NCBI RefSeq assembly: GCF_001426865.1
Contig: NZ_LMFO01000006.1
Span: 624-64,623, forward strand
Length of the DNA stretch: 64,000 bases
Direction: 5' to 3'
From: Paenibacillus sp. Root52
GTDB taxonomy: Bacteria > Bacillota > Bacilli > Paenibacillales > Paenibacillaceae
Under the pieces are notes generated by a model. That model was not told where the DNA came from. It did no database searches and worked only from the letters and a program-made list of their open reading frames with translations. The position numbers were made by a program, and so were the translations under genes. Of this stretch, positions 63,383 to 64,000 are shown piece by piece. Position 1 is the first letter of the stretch. Every line of letters begins with the position of its first letter.

Positions 63383-63904
63383 TCAATCAACCGCTACCAA
63401 ACCCCACTTTCCTTCTTCGTCTTTTGCAAAATAATACGTAATCGCATACTCCTCTACATCGTGGGTATCTCTCATTATTTCACCGAGCACACTTACGAGG
63501 ATGTGGTTCTTCGTTGTGTCCTTGGAAACATGCCCAATCTCCGTATATCTTACGTTGCCTCCGAATTGCCCCCAATGCCGATCAGCTACTTCAGGCTCTA
63601 AGAACAAACTTCGAAAGGCAGACTGATCCGATCTCACGTTAGCGTCTAAAGCTTCTTGCAATACCTCTCGGATCTCATCATTAAGAAGAGGATCATGGAC
63701 CTGCTCCCAATCAATAAATACACCTTGTTCAAAGTTGGTCTCGCTGTCCTCCGACTCAGTCACCTGCTGTGCAGATACTGTTTCACTTTGCACTTTCTCC
63801 TTACTTTGCTCTGCTGACGAGCTGCCCTCTCTGTTCAAGTCATTGCACGCCGCCATTCCGGTAGCAAGGAACAACAACACTAGAATACTAGCTACTTTTC
63901 TCAC
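63383..63904 (-). CDS. lipoprotein of unknown function
   Basis: About 173 residues. A lipoprotein signal (VASILVLLFLATGMAAC) is followed by a Ser/Glu/Gln-rich linker (about 25-60) and a C-terminal domain with VFIDWEQVHDPLLNDEI, VSVLGEIMRDTHDV and the final EEYAITYYFAKDEEGKW, which resembles NTF2-like or SnoaL-like folds. GTG 63904 has AAGGGTG 6-8 bases upstream; GTG 63913 is the other choice. It stands at the right edge without visible partners. Confidence 0.7.
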   Translation of the reverse strand: MRKVASILVLLFLATGMAACNDLNREGSSSAEQSKEKVQSETVSAQQVTESEDSETNFEQGVFIDWEQVHDPLLNDEIREVLQEALDANVRSDQSAFRSLFLEPEVADRHWGQFGGNVRYTEIGHVSKDTTKNHILVSVLGEIMRDTHDVEEYAITYYFAKDEEGKWGLVAVD

Positions 63905-64000
63905 TCTATTCACCCTTATATGAAATGATTAATCTCAATCTCACACTGCTCTCTATACGTAGATTAAAGCTATTTTACCATACAAAATAATCCATATAAT

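Noticed and set aside
1..64000. tRNA, rRNA, riboswitch, prophage or complete insertion sequence
   Set aside because: I looked for cloverleaf and conserved riboswitch patterns, integrase or transposase motifs and found none that I could support.

Overview
The window looks like chromosomal DNA of a Paenibacillus (Firmicutes, Bacillales). The grounds are strong AGGAGG-type ribosome binding sites, frequent TTG and GTG starts, secreted proteins with copper-amine-oxidase-type stalk domains, the futalosine menaquinone genes mqnB and mqnD, many intrinsic terminators and a wealth of chemotaxis receptors. The genus is an inference; no rRNA or tRNA gene is present. Most of the window is orderly core or accessory DNA. 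The two ends (about 1-4.4 kb and 60.4-63.9 kb) are AT-richer and hold gene fragments, unknown secreted proteins and CRISPR relics.

Layout. 0-5.4 kb: a chemoreceptor fragment, an unknown secreted protein, then a WXG100 type VII secretion substrate with a glycine-zipper tail followed by three tandem paralogous two-helix membrane proteins (the third frameshifted) and a cytoplasmic protein. 5.5-8.1 kb: a GNAT-like acyltransferase followed by a six-helix chemoreceptor without HAMP. 8.2-15.9 kb: a complete bacterial RNA-repair operon (RlaP-type nucleotidyltransferase, Hen1 2'-O-methyltransferase, Pnkp kinase/phosphatase/ligase) facing two overlapping WYL regulators. 16-31 kb: a LOR-like protein, two GntR-controlled ABC operons of the YtrA/YtrB kind with visible promoters and operators, an aldo-keto reductase, an S9 peptidase, a stalk-domain protein, a PatB/MalY C-S lyase and a coiled-coil protein. 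31-34.8 kb: mqnB-mqnD, pyroglutamyl peptidase and a Gfo/Idh/MocA oxidoreductase.

35-38 kb holds a compact ADP-ribose operon: an NrtR-like Nudix regulator, a NADAR enzyme, a PARG-like protein and a macrodomain protein. It is preceded by two tandem identical palindromes that look like operators. 38-42.3 kb is a MarR-controlled heterodimeric ABC exporter with one degenerate ATP site, its promoter and a perfect 22-bp operator. 42.3-53.1 kb has a histidine kinase with a worn GGDEF domain and a sugar-uptake module: mglB-mglA-mglC plus an upstream three-component sensor (lipoprotein binding protein, YesM-type kinase, YesN-type regulator). 53.3-60.3 kb has a cold shock gene, two chemoreceptors and a CotH-kinase protein with a short internal repeat and a stalk domain. 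60.4-64 kb has type I-C-like CRISPR repeat relics without cas genes, a broken unknown gene, a secreted bacteriocin-like protein with a small membrane partner, and a lipoprotein.

The most notable biology is the presence, within 30 kb, of a full RNA 3'-end repair/marking cassette and a full ADP-ribose removal and sensing cassette, each with its own regulators. Both fit defence against RNA- or NAD-directed damage. The WXG effector with triplicated candidate immunity proteins is the best candidate for something undescribed.
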